Shown one piece after another: positions 1-8,924 of a DNA stretch of 34,461 nucleotides. This DNA is from Actinomycetota bacterium (GTDB taxonomy: Bacteria > Actinomycetota > Acidimicrobiia > Acidimicrobiales > CADCSY01): NCBI GenBank assembly GCA_016781135.1, contig JADDQY010000096.1:1-34461 (forward strand), read 5' to 3'. The notes under the pieces are model-generated. The model made no database searches. It was not told the DNA's origin and was given only the letters and a program-made list of their open reading frames with translations. Every line of letters starts with the position of its first letter. Positions within the stretch are counted from its first letter, which is position 1. The translations under genes were made by a program, and so were the position numbers.

Positions 1-122
1 CTGCGGGCCCCTCGTTGACGCCACGCCGGGCGGCGGCCGAGCCGGACTGGTGGGCGGGGAAGGCGCTGCCTTGGCCAGCCTGTGGGTCTACCGCTGTCTC
101 CTTAGATCTTCGAGCGGAGAAG

Positions 123-329
123 CTACTTCTTCCCGAACATGCTGCCGAGGCCGCCGCCGCCCCTGAACTTGGCGATCAGCTCCTGGGGGTTGACGCCAAG
201 GCGCTGCAACAGCCCTGAATGCTCTTGGGGGTCGACCTTGTCAGGAAGCTGCCGGTCCGCCTCGGCCGCCTTGTCCTGCTGTCCCCGGTCCTTCAGGAAG
301 TTGAGGATCTTGTCCTTGTCGATCTGCAC
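123..329 (-). CDS. small conserved hypothetical protein (68 aa)
   Basis: ORF MQIDKDKILNFLKDRGQQDKAAEADRQLPDKVDPQEHSGLLQRLGVNPQELIAKF...; GTG start preceded by GAGGGAGGGAG on the minus strand; non-random, charged composition. Confidence 0.7.
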   Translation of the reverse strand: MQIDKDKILNFLKDRGQQDKAAEADRQLPDKVDPQEHSGLLQRLGVNPQELIAKFRGGGGLGSMFGKK

Positions 330-517
330 CGCGTTCTCCCTCCCTCGTCATCTCATCGACCCCTACCCGCCGACTCTCTCGTTACTCGGCCGCGGCCAGT
401 CGAGGAGGGCATCGTCAACGGCGCCTCCGTCGGAGGTGTCCACGAGCGAGAGGCTGAGCACGAGGTCGAGGAACATCGGGCGGGTACCGTCGACCGCCAG
501 GCGCTCCAAGAGGACGT

Positions 518-1069
518 ATGGCCAGGACAACGACGGCGACACGGAGAGGTGACAGCGCGACGACGCCGAGCCTGACCGTGCCTGGGTTGTTCCTGGGCCT
601 CGGGCTCGGCGGGTTCCTCGACGGGATCCTCTTGCACCAGATCCTGCAGTGGCATCACATGGGAAGCGACCACGGCGTCCACGCCAGCTTCCCTACGACG
701 ACCGTGCCCTCGCTCGAGGACAACACGCTGTGGGACGGGCTGTTCCACGCCGCCACGTGGGTCATCACCCTGTTCGGCCTGTACCTGCTGTGGGCCGCGC
801 TCCGCAACGGAACCCGCGCCACGTCCCGCAGCCTGACCGGGCTGCTGCTGGCCGGCTGGGGGGCCTTCAACCTGGTCGAGGGCAGCATCAATCACCTCAT
901 CCTCGGCATCCACCACGTGCGCGACGACCTCGGAGGCCCCCTGTCATGGGACCTCGGATTCCTCGCCTTCGGCGCGCTGCTCGTGACCGTCGGGGTCGCG
1001 CTCGTCGGGACCGATCGCCGTCGTTCCCGCGCCGTTGCCGGACACGCCGGCGTCGAGGAGCGTCGCTAG
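518..1069 (+). CDS. DUF2243 family membrane protein
   Basis: 183 aa with GLGLGGFLDGILLHQILQWHHM and NLVEGSINHLILGIHHVRDD motifs and several hydrophobic segments. Confidence 0.85.
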   Translation: MARTTTATRRGDSATTPSLTVPGLFLGLGLGGFLDGILLHQILQWHHMGSDHGVHASFPTTTVPSLEDNTLWDGLFHAATWVITLFGLYLLWAALRNGTRATSRSLTGLLLAGWGAFNLVEGSINHLILGIHHVRDDLGGPLSWDLGFLAFGALLVTVGVALVGTDRRRSRAVAGHAGVEERR

Positions 1070-1161
1070 GTCCGGCAAGGACAGGCCGGGGCCGATGACG
1101 AGGAGCGTCGCCGGCGCCCTTGGACGAGATCTCACACGAGCTGCGCTGGCCGCAGCCGGCG

Positions 1162-1590
1162 CTACTCCTTGGCGGCCCTCACCACTGGTCCGGGTCGCGG
1201 GGCCAGAACCTCGCAGACCGACCGGGGATCGCAATCGGCCGGGTCGATACCCCTCGCCTGCTCGTGCAGCCGCTCGAGCTCACGCTGGAGCGCGCGCAGC
1301 GAGGCAATCTGGTCTGCCACGACCTCGGCTTTCTCGTTCAGGAGGGCAACGACGTGCGAACACGGAGCGATGCCGCCCTCGCGCAGGGCAATGACGTCGC
1401 GGATCTGGGCGAGCGTGAGCCCCGCCGCCTGAGCGGCACGGACGAAGCCGAGGCGGTCGACCGCGGTGTCGTCGTAGTCGCGGTAGCCGCCAGCCGTGCG
1501 ACGGGGTGGCGGAAGTACTCCCAGCTCCTCGTAGTACCGGATGGTCTTCGCCGGCACGTCGGAGCGGTTGGCGAGCTCGCCGATCAACAT
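1162..1590 (-). CDS. MerR family transcriptional regulator (heavy-metal/thiol type)
   Basis: MLIGELANRSDVPAKTIRYYEELGVLPPPRRTAGGYRDYDD; Cys at APCSH and DCDPRSVC in the C-terminal sensor region. Confidence 0.93.
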   Translation of the reverse strand: MLIGELANRSDVPAKTIRYYEELGVLPPPRRTAGGYRDYDDTAVDRLGFVRAAQAAGLTLAQIRDVIALREGGIAPCSHVVALLNEKAEVVADQIASLRALQRELERLHEQARGIDPADCDPRSVCEVLAPRPGPVVRAAKE

Positions 1591-1595
1591 TTCCC

Positions 1596-1627
1596 TTGAC
1601 CTTCCACTGTGCTGGAACCCTTACCGT
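1596..1627 (+). promoter_or_regulatory. MerR-type promoter/operator
   Basis: TTGACC (1596-1601), 20-bp spacer, TACCGT (1622-1627), with inverted repeat TTCCA-N6-TGGAA (1602-1617) in the spacer, between divergent merR and the 1634 gene. Confidence 0.7.
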
Positions 1628-1633
1628 AGCCGC

Positions 1634-1936
1634 ATGACCGTTCTGATCGATCTGCTCTACGTCGGGAACTGCTCCAACTTGCCCGTAGCCCGCCAACGGC
1701 TCCACGAAGCGGTAGCGCGCTCGGGCGTGGAAGCCACCGTTCGCGAGCGGGAGATCACCAACGCGCGGGACGCGGAGATCCACGGCATGCGGGGGTCTCC
1801 GACGATCCTCGTCGACGGGCGCGACGCCGCCGCGGGCGAGGCCGCGGCATCGATGTCTTGCCGGCTCTACCGGACAGAGACGGGAGTCGACGGGGCTCCG
1901 ACCCTGGAGCAGCTCGTGGAGGCGCTGGGATCGTGA
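1634..1936 (+). CDS. thioredoxin-fold / alkylmercury lyase-like small protein
   Basis: ATG at 1634 in the listed 1541-1936 ORF: MTVLIDLLYVGNCSNLPVARQRLHEAV...GMRGSPTILVDGRDAAAG...SCRLYRTETGVDGAP. Confidence 0.75.
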   Translation: MTVLIDLLYVGNCSNLPVARQRLHEAVARSGVEATVREREITNARDAEIHGMRGSPTILVDGRDAAAGEAAASMSCRLYRTETGVDGAPTLEQLVEALGS

Positions 1937-2071
1937 AGCGTCCCGTCGCCGCCCCGGCAAGGTGCTGGCTCTTGCACCTCGAGCTCGTCGGCACGCTCGT
2001 CACTGATGCTGTCGCTGCTGTCGCCGCCGCCACCGTTGTCGGTGTGGCGCCAGTAGGAGATCGGGGGTGCC

Positions 2072-2713
2072 ATGCCGACTGGTGTTGACCGCTTTGAGGT
2101 GCAGCGCCTCGTGGCGGCAGGCGCGCAGCTCGTCGAGGTCCTGCCCCAGGACGAATACGACGAGGAGCACCTCGAAGGCGCGATCCACCTACCGTTGAAG
2201 CAGCTCGGTACCGAGACGGCAGCCGTCCTCGACCGAGGGCGGCCGGTCATCGTCTACTGCTGGGACACACTCTGAGACATGAGTCCACGAGCCGCGTGGC
2301 GACTCGAACGTCTCGGTTTCGGCCACGTCTACGACTACGTCGTCGGGAAGGTCGACTGGATGGCCGCAGGCCTGCCGACCGTTCGCGCCAACACGACCGA
2401 GCGACGCGCCATCGACGGTGTCGACGACGCCCCACCCTCCTGCGCACCCGACACACCGGTGCGCGACCTTACGAAGGGCCGCAGCATCATCGTCTTGAAC
2501 GCCTCCGGGATCGTCCTCGGCCGCGTCCCTGCGTCCCGACCCGGGGGACCCGGGCGAACCGCCGAAGAGGTCATGCAGCCAGGACCTACGACGGTGCGGG
2601 CCAACGAGCCGCTCGACCCGCTCCTCGCCCGGATGGCTGACCGGAAGGTGGCGGAGATGCTCGTGACCACCCCCGAGGGCCGCCTCCTCGGGGTCGTCCA
2701 CGCCGGGAGCTGA
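2072..2713 (+). CDS. rhodanese-like + CBS-domain protein with in-frame TGA at codon 68 (candidate selenoprotein)
   Basis: ORFs 2072-2275 and 2279-2713 are in the same frame, separated only by TGA-GAC: ...GRPVIVYCWDTL-[TGA]-DMSPRAAWRLERLGF...AEEVMQPGPTTVRANEPLDPLLARMADRKVAEMLVTTPEGRLLGVV; AGGAGA at 2055-2060 upstream of ATG. Confidence 0.65.
2274..2314 (+). promoter_or_regulatory. putative bacterial SECIS-like stem-loop downstream of the TGA
   Basis: GAGAC(2274-2278)/GUCUC(2310-2314) enclosing GAGU(2281-2284)/ACUC(2302-2305) and CCACG(2285-2289)/CGUGG(2295-2299), apical loop AGCCG (2290-2294). Confidence 0.5.
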
Positions 2714-2840
2714 AGAGCAACCAGAGGCTCCGGCATCGAAGGACACCTACTACGGCGACGGCAGTTTGCTCACCGCCGCCGGAAGCGCTCTCCCGCCAGC
2801 TCGTGGAGCTCAACCCCGGTTGGCGCTCGCCGTGGCAAGG

Positions 2841-3971
2841 TCATGGGAAGACCAATTGCTTGAGAGCCTCGATCGATCGCGCCACCGCCGGTCCGCGCTC
2901 GTCGCCGATGTGTTGCTCGGAAAGCGTGGTCGGGACGGCGTGTCCACTCTCTTGCACCGCTCTTGCGATCCACGATTGCGGCAGTCCGTCGGGGATCGAC
3001 ACTCCGGCCATCTCCGCGAAGTACAACGTCCAGGCCCGGGGGACGACGCTCGCCCACTGGTAGCCGCCGCCACCGGTAGCGACCCACCTTCCCCCGGCCG
3101 CCCGGTGGGCGAGCTGATGGAGGGCGACTGCCGTCTCCCTGTAGGCCGCCGTCGTGAGTGCGAGGTTGGCAAGGGGATCGCTGTGGTGGCTGTCACAGCC
3201 CAGCTGGGTCACCAACACATCAGGAGCAAAGGCCTCGACGAGCGGGGGAACGACCTCGCGGAACGCCCAGAGCCAAGTCCCGTCGCCGGTTCCGGGCGGA
3301 AGCGGGACGTTGACCTTGGTGCCGACCGCTTCGCCTGCTCCAGTTTCCTCAACGAAGCCGGTGCCCGGGAACAACGTGCGCCCGTCTTGGTGCAGCGACA
3401 CCGTCAGCACCCTGGGGTCGCCGTAGAACACATCCTGAGGGCCATCGCCGTGGTGTACGTCGACGTCGACGTATGCCACCCGCCGAGCGCCGTTGGCGAG
3501 CAGCCAGGCGATGGCGACGGCCGGGTCGTCGTAGACACAGAAGCCACTGGCTCGTTCCGGCATAGCGTGATGCAGTCCTCCCGCCGGGTTGAAGGCGTGG
3601 TCCGCCCGCCCTGACCAGACGGCCTCGGCGGCCATCAGCGATGCCCCGACGACGCGGACCGAGGCCTCGTGCATTCCTGGGAAGATGGGGTTGTCACCAG
3701 GGCCGAAGCCGAACTCCCACCAAGGCCCCCGTTCCCCATGGCCGGCCCGGCGAACCGCGTCGATGTAGCGCTCGGTGTGCACGAGGCCCACCTCCTCGCC
3801 GGTGGCGTCGCGAGCCGGCGTCTCTCGCACCCGCTCTCCGTCGACGATGACGAAGTCATGGATCAGCTGACGGGTGAGGATCACGCGGGCCGGACGGAGC
3901 GGGTGCTGAGGCCCGTGGTCGTACCAGGGCGCGTCCTCGCCGTACCAGATCAACTCGACGCGCTCGCTCAC
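2841..3971 (-). CDS. acuC: histone deacetylase family / acetoin utilization protein AcuC
   Basis: GTG start 3971: MSERVELIWYGEDAPWYDHGPQHPLRPARV...AYVDVDVHHGDGPQDVFYGDPRVLTVSLHQDG...FPGTGFVEETG; metal-binding D-x-D-x-H-H-G-D. Confidence 0.92.
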   Translation of the reverse strand: MSERVELIWYGEDAPWYDHGPQHPLRPARVILTRQLIHDFVIVDGERVRETPARDATGEEVGLVHTERYIDAVRRAGHGERGPWWEFGFGPGDNPIFPGMHEASVRVVGASLMAAEAVWSGRADHAFNPAGGLHHAMPERASGFCVYDDPAVAIAWLLANGARRVAYVDVDVHHGDGPQDVFYGDPRVLTVSLHQDGRTLFPGTGFVEETGAGEAVGTKVNVPLPPGTGDGTWLWAFREVVPPLVEAFAPDVLVTQLGCDSHHSDPLANLALTTAAYRETAVALHQLAHRAAGGRWVATGGGGYQWASVVPRAWTLYFAEMAGVSIPDGLPQSWIARAVQESGHAVPTTLSEQHIGDERGPAVARSIEALKQLVFP

Positions 3972-4482
3972 GCCCTCCAGTTTGCCCAGTGCGGTCGTCA
4001 CCGCTGAAAAGATGGGGCCGCCGATGCAAGGCTCGGCTACCACGCCGACGGTTCGCCCGCCCGCCGCAGTCCAGGGTTCTGTCAAAACGTGGCGGCGAAC
4101 GCCAACCCCCGGCATCAGCTCCAGCAGCCACCTCAAGGCGAGACGCAACAAGGACAGGGGTAGCGCGCTACGGGGGGGACCTTGGCGGCGACGACCCGGG
4201 AGGTGGGCTTGGCGACGAGGCGCGGACCGGGGAACGATCGTCGCCGTGCGCTGGCGGGATCGCCGAGTGATCGCTGCTGGACGCGCGGCAGCGCGCCCGG
4301 CGTCAGGCACGTGGCTGCTGACATGCGAGGGGGGACCGCTGGGAAGCGGGCACGATCTTGCCGGCTGAGGGACTCGAGGCGGGAGCAGCGGGCGTAGTGG
4401 TGCACGCTCCTGGTCACCGTCCGAGGGCAACTGCCCGTCGAGCCCCGAACATCCTCCTTGGTGCCCTCGGGTTCGATGGGCG

Positions 4483-5091
4483 ATGACCAGCCGGGGATCT
4501 CGGAACAGCCGGCGGCTGTCGTGGTTGCTCCGGCACGGCGCTGGCGAGGCCGGACTCGAGATGGACATCGCCGGTTGGGCCGCTCTCGACGATGTGGTGC
4601 GGATCGCGAACTTGACCCGAGCAGAGGTGCTGCGCGCTGTCGAAGAGAACGACAAGGGGCGCCTCCAGCTCGACGGTGACCGGATCCGGGCCTGCCAGGG
4701 GCACTCCGTGCACAACATGCCAGTCACGCGTTCCGGCCTGGAGGCGACGTGGGAGCGCATCGAGCCCACCGGCTCCCTGTGGCACGGCACGGCCCTGGCG
4801 GCGCTCGCCGGGATCGGGCGTGACGGAATCACCGCCGGCTCGCGCACGCATGTGCACCTCGCCCAGTCCCCGACGAGCCGGGTCGGCAAGCGCGCTCACG
4901 TCGATGTCCTGCTTCAGGTCTCACCCCATCGAGTCCGTGCGTCCGGGTTCGAGATCTTCCGAGCACCCAACGGTGTCGTGCTCGTCGAGCACGTCCCTGC
5001 GGACTGCATCATCGATGCCGTCCCTCAGGGCGTCGCCCGAGCCCTCGTCCTCGGCGTCTGCCAAGCAGCAGGGATCAGCTGCCGGGCGTGA
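4483..5091 (+). CDS. kptA: RNA 2'-phosphotransferase (Tpt1/KptA family)
   Basis: SRRLSWLLRHGAGEAGLEMDIAGWAALDDVV...ACQGHSVHNM...LWHGTALAALAGIGRDGI...HVHLA. Confidence 0.92.
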   Translation: MTSRGSRNSRRLSWLLRHGAGEAGLEMDIAGWAALDDVVRIANLTRAEVLRAVEENDKGRLQLDGDRIRACQGHSVHNMPVTRSGLEATWERIEPTGSLWHGTALAALAGIGRDGITAGSRTHVHLAQSPTSRVGKRAHVDVLLQVSPHRVRASGFEIFRAPNGVVLVEHVPADCIIDAVPQGVARALVLGVCQAAGISCRA

Positions 5092-5297
5092 CCCCGCTGC
5101 GCGCACCCTTTGCCGACTGGTCTGGCCGCTCACCCCCGCTCACCGGTTCTAGGTCTGGCCTGGGGCGAGCGCGAGCCGGCACAGGTGCGGCCCCCTCCAG
5201 CGCGGCTACGCCGGATCGAGATCCCCCGGGCGCCAGACGCTCCTGGATCCGCCGCATCCAGCAGCCTTCCTCCGACGGCACCTCGGCGCTGCGAGAG

Positions 5298-6845
5298 CTA
5301 CCTGGTAAGGGAGTTGGGCGCTCCCCATCCGCCTCCGCCCGGCGTCAGCATCCGCAACACGTCGCCCTCCCGCAGCCGCACCGTGCACTTGTCGGGCAGG
5401 CGCTCGGCTCGGGACTCGTCGCCTCCCCCCAACAGCCAGTTCTCCCCGGGAGCTCCCGGCTCGCCCCCGGCCAGGCCCCAGGGTCGTGAGACTCGCCGCT
5501 CGGTGATCACGCTGACCGTCACGTCCTCGAGCATGAGCAGGTCGCGCTCGATGCCCTCGCCGCCCGGGTGCCGGCCGGCGCCGCCGCTGCCCCGTCGCAG
5601 GCGGTAGCGCATGACCCGTATCGGGTAGTGGCGCTCGAGCGCCTCCACGGGCGTGTTCTTGGTGTTGGTCATGGCGGTGTGGACCCCGCTCATGCCCGGC
5701 CCGCTCGGCCGCCCGCCCTGCCCGCCGGCGACGGTCTCGTAGTAGACCCAGCCCGGCCCGCCCACCAGCAGGTTGTTCATCGTCCCCTGGCCGGCGGCGC
5801 CCACTCGGTCGGCGCAAGCCTCGGCCAGGGCGCCCAGGCACACGTCGGCGACCCGCTGGCTGACCTCCACGTTGCCGGCGCCCACGGCCGCCGGGGGCCG
5901 GGCGGCGACGACCGTGCCGGGCGGGGCCACCACCCGGACCGGGCGCATGGCCCCGCCGTTCGCCGGGATGCCGGGGTCGGTGGCAGCCCGCAGAGCGAAG
6001 GCCACGGCGCTCACCGTCACCGCCTCCACCGCGTTCACGTTGCCGCGACGCTGGGCATCGGTGCCAGTGAAGTCGAAGGTGGCCTGCTCGCCGTCGACGG
6101 TGAGGGTGAGCGCGATGCGGGCGGGGTGCTGCTGGTCGGGGGTGGGGCCGCACGAGTCGAGCACGTCGGTGAACGACCACGAGCGGTCGGGAAGCGCGGC
6201 CAGGGTCGCCCGCATGCGCCGCTCGCCGTAGGCGGTGACCTCGCCGAGGGGGGCTTCGGCGAAGGCGGCGAGGCGCTCCACGCCGAGCCGGTTGGCCCCG
6301 ACCTGGGCGTCGAGGTCGCCCCGGCGCTCCTCCGGGGTCCGGGAGTTGGCCAGCAGCACCGCCTCCACCTCGGCGGTGAGACGCACCGGCGGCAGGCGGA
6401 GACCCTCCTGGTACACCTCGGTGGCCTCGGGAGGGATCGATCCAGGGGCGGCGCCGCCCACGTCGGCGTGGTGAGCCCGGTTGGCCGCCCACCCCACCAG
6501 CCGGCCGTCCACCCAGCAGGGCATCACCAGGGTGAGGTCGTTCAGGTGAGTCCCCCCGGCGAAGGGGTCGTTCAGGGTCACCTGCTCGCCCGGTCCCACG
6601 CCGTCGGCGCCGAAGGCGGCGATGGCGGCGGCGACCGATGCCGGCATCGACCCGAGGTGCACGGGGATGTGCTCGGCTTGCACCAGGAGCTCGCCGTCAG
6701 GGGTGAACAGGGCGGCCGAGCAGTCGGCCCGCTCCTTGATGTTGGGGCTGTAGGCGGAGCGTCGCAGCACCGCCCCCATCTCCTCGGCCACGCCGGTCAG
6801 ACGGAAGATCAGCACCTGGAGCGACGCCGGGTCCAGGCCGCTCAT
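5298..6845 (-). CDS. hydantoinase B / oxoprolinase family protein
   Basis: ATG 6845: MSGLDPASLQVLIFRLTGVAEEMGAVLRRSAYSPNIKERADCSAALF...HLGSMPASV...LNDPFAGGTHLNDLTLVMP. Confidence 0.95.
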   Translation of the reverse strand: MSGLDPASLQVLIFRLTGVAEEMGAVLRRSAYSPNIKERADCSAALFTPDGELLVQAEHIPVHLGSMPASVAAAIAAFGADGVGPGEQVTLNDPFAGGTHLNDLTLVMPCWVDGRLVGWAANRAHHADVGGAAPGSIPPEATEVYQEGLRLPPVRLTAEVEAVLLANSRTPEERRGDLDAQVGANRLGVERLAAFAEAPLGEVTAYGERRMRATLAALPDRSWSFTDVLDSCGPTPDQQHPARIALTLTVDGEQATFDFTGTDAQRRGNVNAVEAVTVSAVAFALRAATDPGIPANGGAMRPVRVVAPPGTVVAARPPAAVGAGNVEVSQRVADVCLGALAEACADRVGAAGQGTMNNLLVGGPGWVYYETVAGGQGGRPSGPGMSGVHTAMTNTKNTPVEALERHYPIRVMRYRLRRGSGGAGRHPGGEGIERDLLMLEDVTVSVITERRVSRPWGLAGGEPGAPGENWLLGGGDESRAERLPDKCTVRLREGDVLRMLTPGGGGWGAPNSLTR

Positions 6846-8674
6846 CCGCCCCTCCTGGTGAGCAGCAGGGCGCCGACGGGACCGGGGTCCGCCCGCCATC
6901 CCTCGGCCACCCAGATGGTGCAGTCGGGCTCGGAGACCACGGTGGCGCCCCCCGCCGCCCGGCGCTCGGGCGGGGCAGGCAGGTCGGTGACCTCCAGCGG
7001 CGCTGGGCGGGTGGCCCGGGCCCGGAGGGCAACCACTTCCACCGGAGCCTCCGGGCGGTCGAACCCGTTCCGTCGGCGGTGCTCGGGGGCGAACTCGGCC
7101 ACCGCCGGCACGGTCAGCTCGTGGCTCTGCCCTGCGTAGCGGCAGTCGAGCGCCGTCTCCACCTCCACTTCCTCCCCCGCGTCTGGGCCGTCGCCGTGGC
7201 CCAGCGACGCCACCTGCCCGCCGAGCTCGGCGCTGGCCCGCTCGGCCATCTCGTCCAGGGCGGCCTCGAGACCGGCATGGTCCCGAGGCGTGGGCCAGGA
7301 CCGGACCACATCGTGCTGGACCGGCGAACACAGCAGGCCCACGGCCGACAGCACCCCAGCGCGGGGCGGGACGATCACCGCGGGCATGCCCAGCGCCTCG
7401 GCCAAGGCGCAGGCGTGCAGCGGTCCGGCGCCCCCGAAGGCCACCAGGGCCAGCTCACGGGGGTCGACGCCGCGGGCGACGCTCACCTGGCGCAGGGCCT
7501 GCTCCATGCCGGCGTCGACCACGGCCACCACGCCGCCGGCGTCGACCCCGGCCCGGCGCAGGGCAGCCCACGCCGCCTCGGCGTCGAGGCCTCCCAGCCC
7601 AGGAAAGGCGGCGCCGGCCGGGATGCGCCCGAGGACCAGGTCGGCGTCGGTGACGGTGGGCTCCTCGCCTCCCCGCCCGTAGCAGGCCGGGCCGGGGAGG
7701 GCCCCCGCCGAGCGAGGCCCCACGACCAGCGCTCCCCCGGGGTCGATGCGGGCGATCGAACCACCGCCGGCGCCCACGGTGTGGATGTCGAGCGAGGGCA
7801 GCCGCACGGGGAACCCACCCGCCTCCCGCTGCGTCGCCGGCTGGGGGACGCCTCCTTGGATCAGGCACACGTCGGTGCTGGTGCCGCCCATGTCGAAGCT
7901 GATGGCGTCGGGCCACCCACACGCCGCTGCCACCGCCGCCGCCGCCCGCACCCCCCCGGCCGGCCCCGACAGCAGGAGCGAGGCGGGGATCTCGGCCGCC
8001 TCGCCCGCCGGGACCAGCCCCCCGGCCGAGGTCAGCACCAGCACCTCCCCGGCTGCACCGTCCAGCCCCCGGAGGTAGGACCGGCACACAGGGCGCAGGT
8101 AGGCGTTCACCACGGTGGTGGAGGTCCGCTCGTACTCCCGGAACTCAGGCGAGACCTCGTGCGAGCAGCTCACGTCGTGGCCCTGGTCGCCGAGGCGCCG
8201 GGCCACCGCCCGCTCGTGGGCGGGGTTGAGATCGGCGTGCAGCAGGCATATCGCCACCGACGCCACCGCCGAATCGAGCACAGGCAGCGACTCGACCTCG
8301 AGCGGCTCCAGCTCGGTGCCGTCGGCCGCCAGCCGGCCTTCCACCTCGTAGCGCCGGTGGCGAGGCACGAGCGGCTCGGGCCGGTCGACGCTCGAGTCGT
8401 AGAGCGACGGGCGGTCCTGGCGGGCGATCTCGACCACATCGGCGAAGCCCCGGGTGGTGACCAGGGCCACCGCCGCGCCCCGCCGCTCGAGCAGAGCGTT
8501 GGTGGCCACCGTCGTGCCGTGGGCCAGCACGTCCGGACGGGCCTCCCCCGCCGACACCAGTCCCGCCCGCACCGCCTCGCCCGGGTCCTCCGGAGTCGAG
8601 GGCACCTTGACCGCGGTGCCGTCGGCCGCCACGACGTCGGTGAAGGTCCCCCCCGTGTCGGCCCCGACCCGCAT
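6842..8674 (-). CDS. hydantoinase A / oxoprolinase family protein
   Basis: ATG 8674: MRVGADTGGTFTDVVAADGTAVKVPSTPEDPGEAV...LAHGTTVATNALLERRGA...SFDMGGTSTDVCLI; 4-nt overlap with the downstream hyuB-like gene. Confidence 0.95.
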   Translation of the reverse strand: MRVGADTGGTFTDVVAADGTAVKVPSTPEDPGEAVRAGLVSAGEARPDVLAHGTTVATNALLERRGAAVALVTTRGFADVVEIARQDRPSLYDSSVDRPEPLVPRHRRYEVEGRLAADGTELEPLEVESLPVLDSAVASVAICLLHADLNPAHERAVARRLGDQGHDVSCSHEVSPEFREYERTSTTVVNAYLRPVCRSYLRGLDGAAGEVLVLTSAGGLVPAGEAAEIPASLLLSGPAGGVRAAAAVAAACGWPDAISFDMGGTSTDVCLIQGGVPQPATQREAGGFPVRLPSLDIHTVGAGGGSIARIDPGGALVVGPRSAGALPGPACYGRGGEEPTVTDADLVLGRIPAGAAFPGLGGLDAEAAWAALRRAGVDAGGVVAVVDAGMEQALRQVSVARGVDPRELALVAFGGAGPLHACALAEALGMPAVIVPPRAGVLSAVGLLCSPVQHDVVRSWPTPRDHAGLEAALDEMAERASAELGGQVASLGHGDGPDAGEEVEVETALDCRYAGQSHELTVPAVAEFAPEHRRRNGFDRPEAPVEVVALRARATRPAPLEVTDLPAPPERRAAGGATVVSEPDCTIWVAEGWRADPGPVGALLLTRRGG

Positions 8675-8924
8675 TCTCCAGACGGTACCCCCACAGTCAT
8701 CGTCGGCCCCGGAGGAACGGCGGGCGAGGCCCCGGCGATGATGCTCCCACTGCTGAAGCTGTACGCGTCCCTGGTGGAGGGTCCCGCTCGGCACCGACTC
8801 CAACAAGCGCGTCGCTCTTGCCGTCAACTGGAACGCCTGGTGCTCGAGCTTGTGCTGTCGCACGCGTTCTGAGGCAAGCTCATTGTCTCTTGGTCCGCAT
8901 CTACTCCACACAAGGGAGGCTGTC

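Noticed and set aside
2072-2713. In-frame TGA explained by genome-wide reassignment of TGA
   Set aside because: Other genes here end in TGA at tightly overlapping junctions (for example ATGA at cobF/cobK), so TGA is an ordinary stop in this genome.
2279-2713. ORF 2279-2713 as a separate gene starting at ATG 2279
   Set aside because: It begins in the middle of the rhodanese active-site motif (DMSPRAAWRLE) in the same frame as the upstream ORF; termination-reinitiation is possible but a separate gene is less likely than one rhodanese-CBS protein.
3972-4889. N-terminal extension of the 2841-4889 minus-strand ORF
   Set aside because: The extension overlaps kptA and is Arg/Ser/Pro-rich; the HDAC-like domain starts cleanly near GTG 3971.
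5206-6492. 428-aa minus-strand Arg/Gly-rich ORF
   Set aside because: Alternate frame of the hydantoinase B gene.
7079-8872. 597-aa plus-strand ORF
   Set aside because: Antisense shadow of the hydantoinase A gene; low-complexity His/Gly/Arg composition typical of high-GC shadow frames.
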